A stretch of 52,367 nucleotides of DNA from Leptolyngbyaceae cyanobacterium HOT.MB2.61 (GTDB taxonomy: Bacteria; Cyanobacteriota; Cyanobacteriia; Leptolyngbyales; Leptolyngbyaceae): the NCBI GenBank assembly GCA_023511615.1, contig JAIMBL010000008.1, positions 1 to 52,367 on the forward strand, read 5' to 3'. The position numbers and the translations under genes are program-made. Positions 18,399 through 28,178 of this stretch are shown in pieces. The notes beneath the pieces were generated by a model. It searched no databases, was not told the DNA's origin, and was given only the letters and a program-made list of their open reading frames with translations. The first letter of the stretch is position 1, and every line of letters starts with the position of its first letter.

Positions 18399-18890
18399 CT
18401 ACCCCCTTACCCATATCGCCTCCACCACTGCCGCTAAACCAGATTCACCTACTGCCATTAATGTCACCTGCCGTCCTGAGGCAGCCTCATAGGTAAGCCG
18501 GAGATGCAAATAGGCGGGGGGGCGATAGGGTAATCGCTCAGCCCACTCGATCGCCACAATTCCTGGTTCTTTCTCAACGCCTTCCCAGTAGGTTTCGGGG
18601 TAAAGGTCAGCCGCTTCCGCTGGATTCAGTCGATAAAGATCCAGGTGGTAAAGCGGCAACCGCCCACCCAAATACTCGCTAATCAGTGTAAATGTAGGGC
18701 TATCAATCCGGTCTGGAACTCCTAAACCCTGTCCTATTCCCTGCACCAAGGTTGTTTTACCACTTCCCAAATCGCCTTCCAGCAATATCACGGTTCCAGC
18801 TGAAAGCACTCGCCCTAACTGTACCCCCATCTGCTGGGTAGCTTCCGCATCTGGAAGAAAAAAGGTCTTAGACGGAGGGAGTTCTGTCAT
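18399..18890 (-). CDS. tsaE: tRNA threonylcarbamoyladenosine synthesis ATPase TsaE
   Basis: TsaE is the ATPase that helps the TsaB-TsaD complex install t6A at position 37 of ANN-decoding tRNAs. The 163-residue protein has the P-loop GDLGSGKTT at 39-47, the LDLYRL motif and a VAIEWAERL motif. Its length is typical. The ATG at 18888-18890 overlaps the stop of yvcK by four bases (ATGA), so the two genes should be cotranscribed and translationally coupled. Confidence 0.93.
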   Translation of the reverse strand: MTELPPSKTFFLPDAEATQQMGVQLGRVLSAGTVILLEGDLGSGKTTLVQGIGQGLGVPDRIDSPTFTLISEYLGGRLPLYHLDLYRLNPAEAADLYPETYWEGVEKEPGIVAIEWAERLPYRPPAYLHLRLTYEAASGRQVTLMAVGESGLAAVVEAIWVRG

Positions 18891-20266
18891 CCTGACTTTG
18901 CAACCCCTTCTACTCGACTGTACCAGCGCAACAAAACCCGCGCCAGAGCGATTGGATCGTGGCGAATTAAACCAGTTTGCTCATCTTCGTGCATCACATT
19001 TGCCAGAATGGCGCGGCGACCCAAACGGGTCAACACATCCCGATCCAGGGGAACGGGATTGGAGTTTTCTTGAGCATAGCGGATGAGAGCTCTGGCGGAG
19101 GGCACTTTTTTCTGCACCAGTACCGCTTCAAACAGCTTTTTGCCGCAGGCTTTATCAATCGCCCGGATATGATCCCCGACGCTGTATCCTTCGGTTTCGC
19201 CCTCCTGGGTCATGATGTTGCAAACGTAGATGCGAGGGACATCTCGCTGGGCGATCGCTTCGGTAATTTCGGGCACCAGCAGATTCGGAATAATGCTGGT
19301 ATAAAGGCTACCAGGACCAATGATGATGAAATCCGCCTCCTTAATCGCTTTGACTGCCTTAGGTAACGCAGGTGGATTGGCTGGAGTACACCCGATGCGC
19401 ACAATCCTTCCTTTCGCTTCGGTAATGCTGGACTCGCCCTCAATCCTGCGTCCATCAGCCAGTTCTGCCCAGAGGCGAACATCCGTCAGAGTGGCAGGCA
19501 ATACCTGTCCGCGGACTGCCAGCACCTGGGAACTGGCGGCGATCGCCTGCTCCAGATCCCCAGTCACCTCACTCATGGCTGTTAGAAACAGATTGCCGAA
19601 ACTATGCCCAACCAGCCCGTCCCCCGCTCGGAAACGGTATTGAAATAGCTCAGTCACTAACCGTTCTTCATCCGCCAGGGCTGCCAGACAGTTACGAATA
19701 TCGCCCGGCGGTAGCACCCCGATTTCCCGTCGCAGCCGCCCTGAAGAGCCGCCATCATCGGCAACGGTGACGATCGCTGTGATATTGGCACTGTATTCTT
19801 TGAGGCCCCGCAGCAGGTTAGAAAGCCCTGTTCCGCCTCCAATCACGACAATGCGCGGTCCACGGTGTAGTCGGCGGTGAGTTAATAACAAATCCACCAG
19901 TTCTTCGTCCCGGTCAGGCATCAACACTTCGGTGATGGAACCCAGGGTGCGGGTTTGCCCCCACCAGACCAGCAACAGCCCGGTTGCGATCGCCAGCGGG
20001 CCGCTGACATGACTGGGGATGACATCGGTAATGGTTTGGAGAACGTCCCCAATGAATTGGGTGATGTAGTAGACCGGGGTACGCTTCATCCAGATGGCAA
20101 GCCCCAGAAAGGTCAGCATCACGCCACTGGCACTTAGCAACAACCAGCGCTTCACCAGTAATCCAGGAGACAGCCACTTGAACCACTGGTTCACCCGGTT
20201 AGGAGTGCGGTACAGCGACTCTTGCCGAATTACATGAAGCGCATGTTTCAGTAAACCGATTGTCAT
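18887..20266 (-). CDS. yvcK: YvcK/CofD-like gluconeogenesis factor with N-terminal membrane anchor
   Basis: YvcK proteins bind UDP-sugars and influence cell-wall synthesis and growth on gluconeogenic carbon; the fold is that of 2-phospho-L-lactate transferase CofD. This 459-residue protein has the nucleotide-binding GGGTG at 143-147, [15 protein letters not shown], and [17 protein letters not shown]. An extra N-terminal 130 residues contains two hydrophobic segments (about 42-62 and 90-104), typical of cyanobacterial members and absent from the Bacillus protein. Start ATG 20266 is chosen; a GTG at 20275 is an alternative. It overlaps tsaE by four bases. Confidence 0.9.
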   Translation of the reverse strand: MTIGLLKHALHVIRQESLYRTPNRVNQWFKWLSPGLLVKRWLLLSASGVMLTFLGLAIWMKRTPVYYITQFIGDVLQTITDVIPSHVSGPLAIATGLLLVWWGQTRTLGSITEVLMPDRDEELVDLLLTHRRLHRGPRIVVIGGGTGLSNLLRGLKEYSANITAIVTVADDGGSSGRLRREIGVLPPGDIRNCLAALADEERLVTELFQYRFRAGDGLVGHSFGNLFLTAMSEVTGDLEQAIAASSQVLAVRGQVLPATLTDVRLWAELADGRRIEGESSITEAKGRIVRIGCTPANPPALPKAVKAIKEADFIIIGPGSLYTSIIPNLLVPEITEAIAQRDVPRIYVCNIMTQEGETEGYSVGDHIRAIDKACGKKLFEAVLVQKKVPSARALIRYAQENSNPVPLDRDVLTRLGRRAILANVMHEDEQTGLIRHDPIALARVLLRWYSRVEGVAKSG

Positions 20267-20311
20267 GGCTGGCACAAACAGGGATTGGGGAAAAGGTTTG
20301 CCCGTACTTAA

Positions 20312-20500
20312 TCTAAACCGCTACGTTTGGATGCCATAGAGTTCAATGAGAATACTGCCCTGATTAACCATAGCACCCGTGTTTTGGAGATTCAGGAACT
20401 CCAGGCTAGAATTCCTAAAGATTTTACCGACCGTTCTGAGAATGAAGCAGCTTTATTGAATCAATTAAGTGATAAGAGTAAGTTAAAGCGAATAGGGTAG
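20312..20500 (+). pseudogene. Possible truncated gene remnant
   Basis: A 62-codon open stretch without an in-frame ATG reads like real protein (EIQELQARIPKDFTDRSE, then ALLNQLSDKSKLKRIG) and ends at TAG 20498-20500. It lacks a recognisable start or ribosome binding site. I cannot assign a family. It could be the 3' end of a gene lost by deletion. Confidence 0.3.
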
Positions 20501-20851
20501 GGGCCTGATGTCTTTCATAAACGAGTAAAACCCAGAAGATTTTATCTCACTCCTTTCAAAACCTTGCACTACATTACCCATTCTGGTGATTGCTTAGCCC
20601 AAAGATAGGGTCAGTATACTGCCTCATATCTCCCCAAGACTTATGGAAGCCAGGCCTACGGACTTTGATAAGGTATAGGTTTATGCATCGTTTACTCCTA
20701 AAAGGGATGATGCCAGCGCAATTGCTACTACCATTTGCACCCATTTTCGATTCCTGTGTAGGACCTGGACAAGCCCGCATCGCCGAGGTTATCCCAAACT
20801 GAAACTTTTCCCAAGATTTAAACTGATAGGGTTACGCTGTCCCCCTTGCTA
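20501..20851. other. Spacer before mlaF-like gene
   Basis: I see no supported gene here. A short frame at 20590-20802 has no ribosome binding site and looks like chance. The promoter of the MlaF-like gene is expected here. Confidence 0.3.
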
Positions 20852-21634
20852 ATGGCTGAACCGTTGATTGAACTTAAGGGAATCTCCAAAGCCTTTGGCA
20901 GCAATGTTGTGCTGGACAATGTTGACCTGACCATTTATCGGGGAGAAGCGCTGGGCATTATTGGTCCATCGGGTACGGGTAAATCGACTATTCTGCGAAT
21001 CATTGCTGGGTTACTGGCTCCTGACTCAGGAGAGGTGTATGTGCAGGGGCAGCGGCGACAGGGGTTGATTGATGACTCTGAAGACCCGATAGGAATTGGG
21101 ATGGTATTCCAGCAAGCTGCCCTGTTTGATTCCCTGACAGTGGAGGAGAATGTCGGTTTTTTACTCTACCAACACTCCAAATTGCCGCGGCAGCGAATTC
21201 GGGAACTGGTGGAGCACCGACTGGAAATGGTGGGGTTATCTGGTATCAGCGATCGCTTCCCAGCAGAGCTTTCTGGTGGCATGCGAAAGCGGGTCAGCTT
21301 TGCCCGTGCTATTATGTCTAACCCCGATAATCCTAAAGACACCCCTGAAATACTGCTCTATGATGAACCAACCGCTGGCCTTGACCCCATCGCCTCAACG
21401 GTGATTGAAGACCTGATTCGCCAGCTCCAGCAAATCCCTGCCGGATGTGGCACCTATGTCATGGTCACACACCAGGAAAGCACTATCCGTCGCACAACTG
21501 ATCGGGTTGTCTTTCTCTATCAGGGTAAGGTGCAGTGGGAGGGGTCTGTTGACGCAGTGGACTCTACAGATAACCCCTTGATTCGGCAATTCTTTAGTGG
21601 GAAGGTTGAAGGACCCATTCAAGTGATTGGCTAG
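20852..21634 (+). CDS. MlaF/TGD3-like ABC transporter ATPase
   Basis: This 260-residue cytoplasmic ATPase powers a Mla/TGD-type phospholipid transporter of the envelope. It has Walker A GPSGTGKST at 38-46, the MlaF-style signature LSGGMRKRV, Walker B ILLYDEPTAGLDP and a switch His in VMVTHQ. The GMRKR variant of the signature is characteristic of MCE-system ATPases. ATG 20852 is chosen over an upstream TTG. The next gene is the MCE-domain partner, 85 bp away. The permease MlaE is not in this window. Confidence 0.9.
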   Translation: MAEPLIELKGISKAFGSNVVLDNVDLTIYRGEALGIIGPSGTGKSTILRIIAGLLAPDSGEVYVQGQRRQGLIDDSEDPIGIGMVFQQAALFDSLTVEENVGFLLYQHSKLPRQRIRELVEHRLEMVGLSGISDRFPAELSGGMRKRVSFARAIMSNPDNPKDTPEILLYDEPTAGLDPIASTVIEDLIRQLQQIPAGCGTYVMVTHQESTIRRTTDRVVFLYQGKVQWEGSVDAVDSTDNPLIRQFFSGKVEGPIQVIG

Positions 21635-21719
21635 GGCGCAATTGGTGGGAGTATCCTGAGGAGTTAACAATCCAATCACTGCCAATTTTACTTGATGACA
21701 ACCAGAAGCTGTGAGGAAC

Positions 21720-22949
21720 ATGATGCGATCGCGAACAATTCGGGAGGGCTCCGTAGGGTTACTGATTCTGGTAGGGCTCGGTCTTTTTGCCGGGCTCATC
21801 CTATGGTTACGGGGGCTGACCCTGGGCCAACGTAGCTACAAGGTCATCATTGAATTTGCTAACATCGCAGGCTTAGAAGTCGGGGCTCCCGTTCGATACC
21901 GGGGCCTCAATGTTGGCAAAATTACGCAAACCCGACCAGGTCCCAATGGGGTTGAGGTTGAAGCGGAAATTGCTCCAGCCGATCTAGTGATTCCCAGAAA
22001 TGTCGTTGTAGAAGCCAGCCAGTCGGGCCTTCTAGGCAGTACGTTCATTCAAATCAATCCCACAAAGCCCCTCGCAACCACCGCCGTTGCCAAACCTCTT
22101 GACCCCAAATGTGACAGCAACCTGATTGTGTGCCACGAAGATCGCTTACCTGGCCAGGTAGGGGTCAGCGTGGATGAATTGATCCGGGCTTCTACTCGTT
22201 TTGCTGACGTGTATAGCGATCCAAAATTCTTTGAGAATGTCAATGCGGTTGCCAAAAACACTGCTGAGGCTGCATTAGAAGTGGCTAAACTGAGCCGCGA
22301 GTTCGGTGCCACTGCCAGAATCGCCAAGCAAGAAATTTCCACCTTTTCCGGTGCGGCCCGGTCTGTTTCTGAAACCGCAGGTAAATTGGGCCTTACAGCC
22401 GACGAAATTAATACCCTGCTGGCAAACAACCGGGCATCTCTGGTCAGTACACTGGACAATATCAATCAGATTACGGCTCAGTTACGCATAACCACCGCCA
22501 ACCTAGACCCGATTGTGAGTCGGATTCAGCAAGGGCAACTGTTGCAAAATCTGGAGATTTTAGCAGCAAACACGGCGGAGGCTTCTGCCAGCCTGCGGGA
22601 TGTTTCTAAGGCCCTCAATAGTCCCGCTAACATTTTGGCCCTGCAACAGACCCTTGATTCTGCTAGAGCGACCTTTCTGAATGCCCAAAAAATTACATCC
22701 GATCTGGACGAGCTAACTGGAGACCCTTTGTTTCGAGAAAATTTGAGGCGGCTGGTGAACGGGCTAAGCCAATTGGTGTCCTCAACTCAGCAGTTGCATC
22801 AGCAGGCTCACTACGCCCAATTTTTAGCACCGATGGCCCCGATCGCTACCGATCCTGATTCAACCTTACCCACTCCTTCAAAAAAAACAACCAGGAAGCC
22901 TAAAGCCTCTGTATTTGAACCTGAGGCAATTCCTGCTAATCCCCAGTAG
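21720..22949 (+). CDS. MlaD/TGD2-like MCE-domain protein
   Basis: This 409-residue protein is the substrate-binding subunit of the same lipid transporter. It has an N-terminal membrane anchor (about 12-32, GLLILVGLGLFAGLILWLRG) followed by an MCE domain (about 38-115, with VIIEFANIAGLEVGAPVRYRG and GSTFIQINP), then a long helical region rich in Ala/Ser that in relatives forms a channel or coiled coil. The tail is Pro/Lys-rich. Start: ATG 21720 (or 21723) with GTGAGGAAC just before it. It is cotranscribed in all likelihood with the MlaF-like ATPase. Confidence 0.9.
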   Translation: MMRSRTIREGSVGLLILVGLGLFAGLILWLRGLTLGQRSYKVIIEFANIAGLEVGAPVRYRGLNVGKITQTRPGPNGVEVEAEIAPADLVIPRNVVVEASQSGLLGSTFIQINPTKPLATTAVAKPLDPKCDSNLIVCHEDRLPGQVGVSVDELIRASTRFADVYSDPKFFENVNAVAKNTAEAALEVAKLSREFGATARIAKQEISTFSGAARSVSETAGKLGLTADEINTLLANNRASLVSTLDNINQITAQLRITTANLDPIVSRIQQGQLLQNLEILAANTAEASASLRDVSKALNSPANILALQQTLDSARATFLNAQKITSDLDELTGDPLFRENLRRLVNGLSQLVSSTQQLHQQAHYAQFLAPMAPIATDPDSTLPTPSKKTTRKPKASVFEPEAIPANPQ

Positions 22950-22955
22950 CAATTA

Positions 22956-23180
22956 CAGCTAGTGTTCCGTCAGGAAAATTTTGACGGGTCGCAGACCCTC
23001 AAAATTCAACCTCCATCAACTCCCTGGGTATTCGCTACCCGTCAAATTTGATTTGACAGAGTACTATGGCTGTCGCCAGGTTGCTTAGGACACTGGGTTT
23101 AATGGGGTGTGGGGGCGAAGCCCCCAGCCAGGGGTTCCACCCCTGCACCCCGTCCTAAGCCTAGTGGCTATAGCTATAGT
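22956..23180. repeat. Family A element A3, interrupted near its end by family B
   Basis: Family A sequence runs from about 23065 (TATGGCTGTCGCCAGGTTGCTTAGGAC) through a GGGGGCGAAGCCCCC hairpin and GGGGTTCCACCCC to CTAGTGGCTATAGCTATAG. The other end fragment AGCTA lies on the far side of the 103-bp B element at 22962-23064. Orientation is opposite to A1 and A4. Confidence 0.75.
22962..23064. repeat. Family B 103-bp miniature element, copy B2
   Basis: The copy begins GTGTTCCGTCAGG, ends TTGACAGAGTAC and is flanked by TA at 22960-22961 and 23065-23066. Removing it with one TA gives AGCTATGGCTGTCGCC, which matches the terminal sequence of family A. It is therefore inserted within A's terminal repeat. 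Confidence 0.8.
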
Positions 23181-23210
23181 TTCAAATGCAATAGCTATAG
23201 TTTCAAATGC
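23170..23210. repeat. 21-bp tandem duplication at the end of element A3
   Basis: The unit ATAGCTATAGTTTCAAATGC occurs at 23170-23189 and again at 23191-23210, with one A between. It spans the outer end of element A3 and its flank, so it probably arose by slippage or by a second end-directed event. Confidence 0.8.
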
Positions 23211-23299
23211 ATAAGCCACTCTTTAGTTCCTGGCCCCTAACCCCTGGTCTTAAAGAATGTAGCTAATTCAACTGAAAACCTCTGTAGCTCCCTCCTCCT

Positions 23300-23593
23300 C
23301 TAACTCCAATCCTCTCGCTGTGTTCCACGCCCCTTATAAACCTGGCTTGTGGCATGGATCTGGCGAGTTCTTTCGTGTAGCGTCTCCTCAGTTAGATTCC
23401 ATCGGTTGAGAATTTTTTCCAGGTCTGCCTGGATATCTCTGGCCCCCGGAAAACCGTGATAGCGAATCCGCAGGCGGGCCAGTTCTGCCAAGTTATAGTC
23501 GGTGGGTTCTCCTGCCAACAGGGTGTTGACAATCTGGCGATCGCTACTCCAGAGGGGATGCTGTTGGTCTTTCTTTTCAAATTCCTCAGCCAT
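23300..23593 (-). CDS. DUF3288 family protein
   Basis: This 97-residue soluble protein matches the cyanobacterial DUF3288 family as I remember it: DQQHPLWSSDRQIVNTLL, PTDYNLAELARLRIRYHGFPGA, and a helical C-terminus. Function is unknown. The start ATG at 23593 precedes MAEEFEKKDQQHP, the typical N-terminus. It is a single gene flanked by repeat-rich spacers. Confidence 0.85.
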   Translation of the reverse strand: MAEEFEKKDQQHPLWSSDRQIVNTLLAGEPTDYNLAELARLRIRYHGFPGARDIQADLEKILNRWNLTEETLHERTRQIHATSQVYKGRGTQREDWS

Positions 23594-24039
23594 ATTGAAA
23601 TCCTTCCCAACAAAAGCTTAAACTCCCAGCCTGGATCCTAACAGCCAATGGCAGGGGCAAAGCACTCAACTTGTAATTTTTGTTTACGATGTGGATATTT
23701 CTGGCAAACCCTGATATCGTTGCACTGGATTATTCCAACCCAAATTCTTTAACTGGAAGCTGGACGATCCTCCCAGCTTGCCAGCGCAAGGGTAGCTTAC
23801 GCCACTCTTGCATTTGAAGCGGAATCTCTGGAATATTTGGTTTTGTTTGAGAATAAGCGCCGCCTATCGCCAAACTCTCAGAAGAGCCAGAATAGCCAGA
23901 TGGACGACAAAAGAACACTGAACTGGTTCAAATCGTTCATTTGTCGATAATCCAGGTATCTTGAGAGTAGATTGATTTGGCAATGAGGCCTCTGGGAGCT
24001 TCATTGGAGAAGGCAGCGAGAGGAGTTGATGAAGAGCTA
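23594..24039. other. Spacer containing a split family E repeat
   Basis: This 446-bp spacer has no supported gene. Around 23770-23885 it contains family E end sequences (CCTCCCAGCTTGCCAGCG and GCCTATCGCCAAACTCTCAGAAGA), separated by about 75 extra bases compared with the copy at 31028-31082. Confidence 0.5.
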
Positions 24040-24597
24040 ATGTCCAACGCATACAGACCCCAAACTCGTTCCCGGCGAACTCCTTCGCGCCGTTCTCCGC
24101 TTTACTCGGTACCAGGGCAACCGAGGTCCGATCGCAGCATCCGGCCAGTTCCCCGGTCGATATCAACTCGAACGGCACCGCTTCTCTTTCCTACCAGCTA
24201 TCCAGGGTCTCCTGTACGGCGTTTACCCGTATCACGACCAATGCCGCTGTGGTTGCGGTGGCTGATTGGCTTACACCGTAGCTCTGTCATTGTGGTATTT
24301 CTGCTGGCGATCGCAATGTTGATTGCTTACAGCAGTACGGTTTATACCCAGCACCTCTGGAGCCGCGACTATCACAAGCTGAAAGGGTTGCAGCGGCAAG
24401 AACGGGAAATGATCGCCGCCCGTGAAAATATGCGAAATTACATTGCCAGACAGGCAGAACGCCCTGGTGCAGGGTTGATTAACAAGACTTCTGCCAGCAC
24501 CATCTTTTTGCAACCTGCTCCCAGGCGTCGTGCGCAGCCTGTCAAGCCACCCGTCCCAGAGGCAGAGCCTCAGTCAAGTAAGCCATTGGGCTACTGA
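24040..24597 (+). CDS. FtsL-like single-span division protein (candidate)
   Basis: This 185-residue protein has a long basic, Arg/Pro/Ser-rich cytoplasmic N-terminus (1-75), one membrane span (about 84-105, SSVIVVFLLAIAMLIAYSS), then a periplasmic helix (DYHKLKGLQRQEREMIAARENMRNY style) and a Pro-rich tail. That layout and its position directly upstream of ftsI match the FtsL-like proteins of cyanobacteria, which bridge FtsQ/FtsB and the septal synthase. Sequence identity alone does not prove it. ATG 24040 has AGGAGTTGATGAAG upstream; an in-frame ATG at 23977 region would lack this. Confidence 0.7.
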   Translation: MSNAYRPQTRSRRTPSRRSPLYSVPGQPRSDRSIRPVPRSISTRTAPLLFPTSYPGSPVRRLPVSRPMPLWLRWLIGLHRSSVIVVFLLAIAMLIAYSSTVYTQHLWSRDYHKLKGLQRQEREMIAARENMRNYIARQAERPGAGLINKTSASTIFLQPAPRRRAQPVKPPVPEAEPQSSKPLGY

Positions 24598-24715
24598 TTC
24601 CAGCTAACCAGCAGTTGATATCTTTTATTTTCACTTCTGGCTCACTTTCATTCATGGTGCTGTTTATTCATGGTGCTGTATTTGGTTCATTACTGCTAGT
24701 TCTCTCCGTCTAGCT

Positions 24716-26566
24716 ATGGGTAGTCGCTCTCGCCCCCTTCACTCTCATCGCAGTCGTCGGCTTTCGGTTGCAGGCGATCGAGTCCGGCGGGCATTATCCA
24801 TTTCCAAAGCAGCCCCCTCTCCCCTTAGGCTTATGCTCGTTTGGGGAGCTTTAGTCGCAAGCGCAGGGGGGCTGGTTCTAAATCTATTTCGGCTTCAGGT
24901 GGTGCAGGCTCCTGAACTTCAACAAAAGGCGCGGGACCAGCAAATGGTCTATCTACGCCCATTTGTTCCTCGCAGACAAATTATTGACCGCACTGGTGTC
25001 GTCCTGGCTCTAGATCGCCCCGTCTATACTCTCTTTGCCCATCCCAAACTGTTTAAGAAATCGAAAGAAGAAATTGCGGCTAAACTGGCACCCATCCTCA
25101 ATTGGCCGGTTGACACGTTGATCAAAAAGTTTGGTGAAGGAGAAAGTGGTATTCGCATTCAAAACTCTTTGTCTGAAAATATTGGCGATCGCATCACCAG
25201 CCTCCGCATTGATGGGCTGGAACTGATTCAGCACCAGCAGCGCTTTTATCCTCAGCAAGACCTGACAGCGGATGTCGTTGGCTATGTCAACGATGACCAG
25301 AAAGGACAGGCTGGAATCGAACTGAGCCAGCAGAATTTACTGGAACGAAGAGCCAAAGATGTGAGGCTGCGTCGAGCCGGAGATGGTTCCTTCTTACCGG
25401 ATGATGTTCCATCCGGTTTCTTAAACATGGATGCGCTGCAATTACAGCTAACTATCGACAATCGGTTGCAACGAGCTGGCTTAAACGCTCTCCGACAACA
25501 AATCAAGCAGTTTAATGCCAAGCGCGGTGCTGTGATTGTCATGGATGCGCGGGATGGTTCCCTCCTGTCTCTGGTTACAGCGCCGTCCTACGATCCCAAC
25601 CTGTACTACAAGTACCCGGTAGAGCGATTCAAAAATTGGGCCATTACCGACCTCTATGAACCCGGATCAACCTTTAAGCCCATTAATGTGGCGATCGCCC
25701 TGGAAGATGGCGCAATCAAATCCAACAGCATGTTTTATGACGAAGGACAAATTATCATTGCTGGCTGGCCGATCCAAAACTATGACTTTTCTACCTCTGG
25801 CGGCAGAGGCAGCATCAGCGTCACCGACATTATCAAATTCTCCAGCAATGTCGGGATGGTGCATATCGTCCAGCAAATTAAGCCTGCCGCTTACTATCGC
25901 TGGTTAAAACGCCTGGGTATGGGTGAACTCACGGGGATTGACCTACCTTCCGAATCACCCGGACAGTTTAAAGACAGAGACACTTTTATCAACTCCTCCG
26001 TAGAGCGGGCAACTGCGGCCTTTGGTCAGGGATTCTCACTCACGCCTATCCAACTGGCTCAGTTACATTCCGCCCTGGCCAATGGTGGCAAAATCGTTAC
26101 CCCCCATGTGATCCGGGGATTGTTTGACGCCGACGGGCAACTTTACTGGCAACCCAACCTCCCTGCCCCTCGCACCATCTTTTCTAGAGCCAACACGCAG
26201 GCGGTTCTGTCGATGATGGAAACCGTCGTCACCGATGGTACCGGCAAGAGTGCCCAAATTCCGGGCTATCGAATTGGCGGTAAAACAGGAACCGCTCAAA
26301 AGGCAAATCCCAATGGTGGCTATCTCGAAAATGCTAAAATTACTAGCTTCGTCGGCATTTTTCCATTGAACTCACCCCGCTATGTTGTGGTTGCCGTCGT
26401 TGACGAACCCCAGGGAGGGGATGCCTTCGGCTCAACGGTTGCCGCCCCAATTGTGAAAGCAGTCATCGAAACCCTCATTGTCCTGGAGAAGGTAGCACCC
26501 AGCAGCAAAGTCACTTCCCCCAGCCCCTCGTCCAGTCCAGAACTGGAAACAGAAGAGACTCCCTGA
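24716..26566 (+). CDS. ftsI: Septal peptidoglycan transpeptidase FtsI (class B PBP)
   Basis: FtsI (PBP3) cross-links septal peptidoglycan. The 616-residue protein has a basic cytoplasmic tail, one membrane anchor (about 38-60), a non-catalytic PBP dimer domain (RQIIDRTGVVLALDRPVY) and the transpeptidase domain with Ser318 in STFK, SSN at 376-378 and KTGT at 523-526. A Ser/Pro-rich C-terminal tail follows. The ATG at 24716 is chosen. It lies 118 bp downstream of the FtsL-like gene and is probably in one operon with it. Confidence 0.95.
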   Translation: MGSRSRPLHSHRSRRLSVAGDRVRRALSISKAAPSPLRLMLVWGALVASAGGLVLNLFRLQVVQAPELQQKARDQQMVYLRPFVPRRQIIDRTGVVLALDRPVYTLFAHPKLFKKSKEEIAAKLAPILNWPVDTLIKKFGEGESGIRIQNSLSENIGDRITSLRIDGLELIQHQQRFYPQQDLTADVVGYVNDDQKGQAGIELSQQNLLERRAKDVRLRRAGDGSFLPDDVPSGFLNMDALQLQLTIDNRLQRAGLNALRQQIKQFNAKRGAVIVMDARDGSLLSLVTAPSYDPNLYYKYPVERFKNWAITDLYEPGSTFKPINVAIALEDGAIKSNSMFYDEGQIIIAGWPIQNYDFSTSGGRGSISVTDIIKFSSNVGMVHIVQQIKPAAYYRWLKRLGMGELTGIDLPSESPGQFKDRDTFINSSVERATAAFGQGFSLTPIQLAQLHSALANGGKIVTPHVIRGLFDADGQLYWQPNLPAPRTIFSRANTQAVLSMMETVVTDGTGKSAQIPGYRIGGKTGTAQKANPNGGYLENAKITSFVGIFPLNSPRYVVVAVVDEPQGGDAFGSTVAAPIVKAVIETLIVLEKVAPSSKVTSPSPSSSPELETEETP

Positions 26567-26704
26567 GTGGCTGGTTGTTTGTTAGGAGAAGATCGGGCAG
26601 CAGGGGACGGGCGACAGGCGACAGGAGCAGGGGCATAGCGTGACAGTGTAATTTCCCTACTCTTTCACCCCTCACTCCCCACCACTCCCTCACCCTTTTG
26701 CCGA

Positions 26705-27157
26705 TTAGCCGTTGCCTCTTGCCGGCCCCATTGCTCTGATCATTTCCAGTGGTAATCCATCTGCATCAGCAATGAAGGCAACTTCGTAGACGCGATCGCC
26801 AATCATTTGCTGCTCTGGCTCCAGCAATACCTTTAAGGGCTGTATCTGGTCAGGCTGCTCCTGGCTTGCAGTGGTGAAGCGATCGCCCAACTCTTTTAGC
26901 CAGGTGGGTAGATCCTCGGTTACGGAGGTGAGGTCAAAGGAAAGATGGTAATAGCCGACATAGTGTTCATCCCCAAAGGCATCGGGGGCAGGTTTGGGAT
27001 GTGGAATTTGAATGAGCTCAATTCGTCCACCCCAGCCTTCCATCCAGCAGGCCAGAGTGTAGCCCGTGGTAAAGCGCTCTCGCATCTCAAATCCAAGCTG
27101 CTCATAGAATGCGATCGCCCGATGAATATTGGCTGTGCGAATTGAAACGTGATGCAT
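26705..27157 (-). CDS. VOC/glyoxalase I-like protein
   Basis: This 150-residue protein is a vicinal oxygen chelate family member. It reads MHHVSIRTANIHRAIAFYEQLGF, then IELIQIPHP and YHLSFDL, then VYEVAFIADADGLPLEMI. Candidate metal ligands are the N-terminal His, Glu in IELIQ, His in YHLSF and Glu in PLEMI, as in lactoylglutathione lyase. A detoxifying lyase or a dioxygenase-like role are both possible. ATG 27157 is preceded by AGGAGGG at about eight bases, so an upstream extension (to 27223) is rejected. It is divergent from the next gene, with only 60 bp between the two starts. Confidence 0.82.
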   Translation of the reverse strand: MHHVSIRTANIHRAIAFYEQLGFEMRERFTTGYTLACWMEGWGGRIELIQIPHPKPAPDAFGDEHYVGYYHLSFDLTSVTEDLPTWLKELGDRFTTASQEQPDQIQPLKVLLEPEQQMIGDRVYEVAFIADADGLPLEMIRAMGPARGNG

Positions 27158-27217
27158 TGGGTGATCCCTCCTGTCCCCTGCTATATAGTCTAGATTCATT
27201 ACCCCCAGGGGATTGTT

Positions 27218-27961
27218 ATGCATCGAGTCATGAAGCTACTGTTTATTCGCCATGCCCAGTCTACTGGGAATGTGGAGAAGCGAATGCAGGGACACGGAGA
27301 GTTTGCCCTGTCAGAAATCGGCAAGCAACAAACGGAAAAGCTCGCCCGCAGCCTTCTGGCGGAAGGTTGGTTTCCCTCCCATGTGTACAGCAGTCCACTC
27401 AAACGAGCCGCTGAAACAACTCAAATTCTGTTGGATTATTTTCTGGCAGCCCCCCTTCCTGCCGCCGTTAGTGATCTCATTGATGGAGCTGCTACCCCAG
27501 TTGATTTGCCTGAAAATGAATCCTGTACCATTCCGGTCAGCTATGCCGAGGAACTCAAAGAGTTTCAGAATGGCATTTTTCAGGGATTGACCTGGGCAGA
27601 GGCAGTGGAGCGCTATCCGGCACTATGCCAAAAGCTGGAAGCTTCTCCTGACTGGATTCCAATTCCCAATGCCGAAACCTTAGAGGATGCCAGAGAGCGA
27701 GCCAGCCAGTTTATTCAGCGGTTAATGAGCCAGCATCAAAATGGGGATCACATCTGGATTGTCACCCATAGCTGGATCTTGCAGCACCTGGTTGCAGAGT
27801 TGTTAGGGTGCGATCGCTCCTGGCGTTTACGCGCACAAAACACCGCCCTGTTTGAATTCTGGATTGATCGATCGCGCTGGCACCGCACAGACCAGAACCG
27901 ATTCAATACCGACCTCTGGCAGGTGCGCCGCTTCAACGATTGCCACCACCTGCAAACTTGA
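27218..27961 (+). CDS. Histidine phosphatase family protein
   Basis: This 247-residue cytoplasmic protein has the RHG-type motif LLFIRHAQSTGN, the YSSPLKRAAETT motif, an acidic Glu in EELKEFQNG, and the second catalytic His in IVTHSWILQHL. The first motif reads RHAQ rather than RHGE, which occurs in several phosphatases of the superfamily. The substrate is unknown. ATG 27218 has CAGGGGATTGTT before it. It is unrelated in position to the double-domain protein at 8764-10125. Confidence 0.85.
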   Translation: MHRVMKLLFIRHAQSTGNVEKRMQGHGEFALSEIGKQQTEKLARSLLAEGWFPSHVYSSPLKRAAETTQILLDYFLAAPLPAAVSDLIDGAATPVDLPENESCTIPVSYAEELKEFQNGIFQGLTWAEAVERYPALCQKLEASPDWIPIPNAETLEDARERASQFIQRLMSQHQNGDHIWIVTHSWILQHLVAELLGCDRSWRLRAQNTALFEFWIDRSRWHRTDQNRFNTDLWQVRRFNDCHHLQT

Positions 27962-28178
27962 ATTTGATCCCAACTTTGGCATACAATGTAGTATTAACGA
28001 TATTGCCACTGGAGAAAAGACGGTTCTCTCTATCCTGACACTCCAGGTCACCAGCCAAAAGCAACCTTTCCCAAGGAAGGTAGTTAATCTCTCAGCTATG
28101 CAGTATGCTGGAATATTCTGAAGCGGAGATTGAATTCAGAAATCGGGGTTTGTTTGAAGCTACCAACCGGATTCAGAG
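27962..28178. other. Spacer, nothing recognised
   Basis: A 217-bp spacer between co-directional genes. I see no repeat family or clear terminator. Confidence 0.3.
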
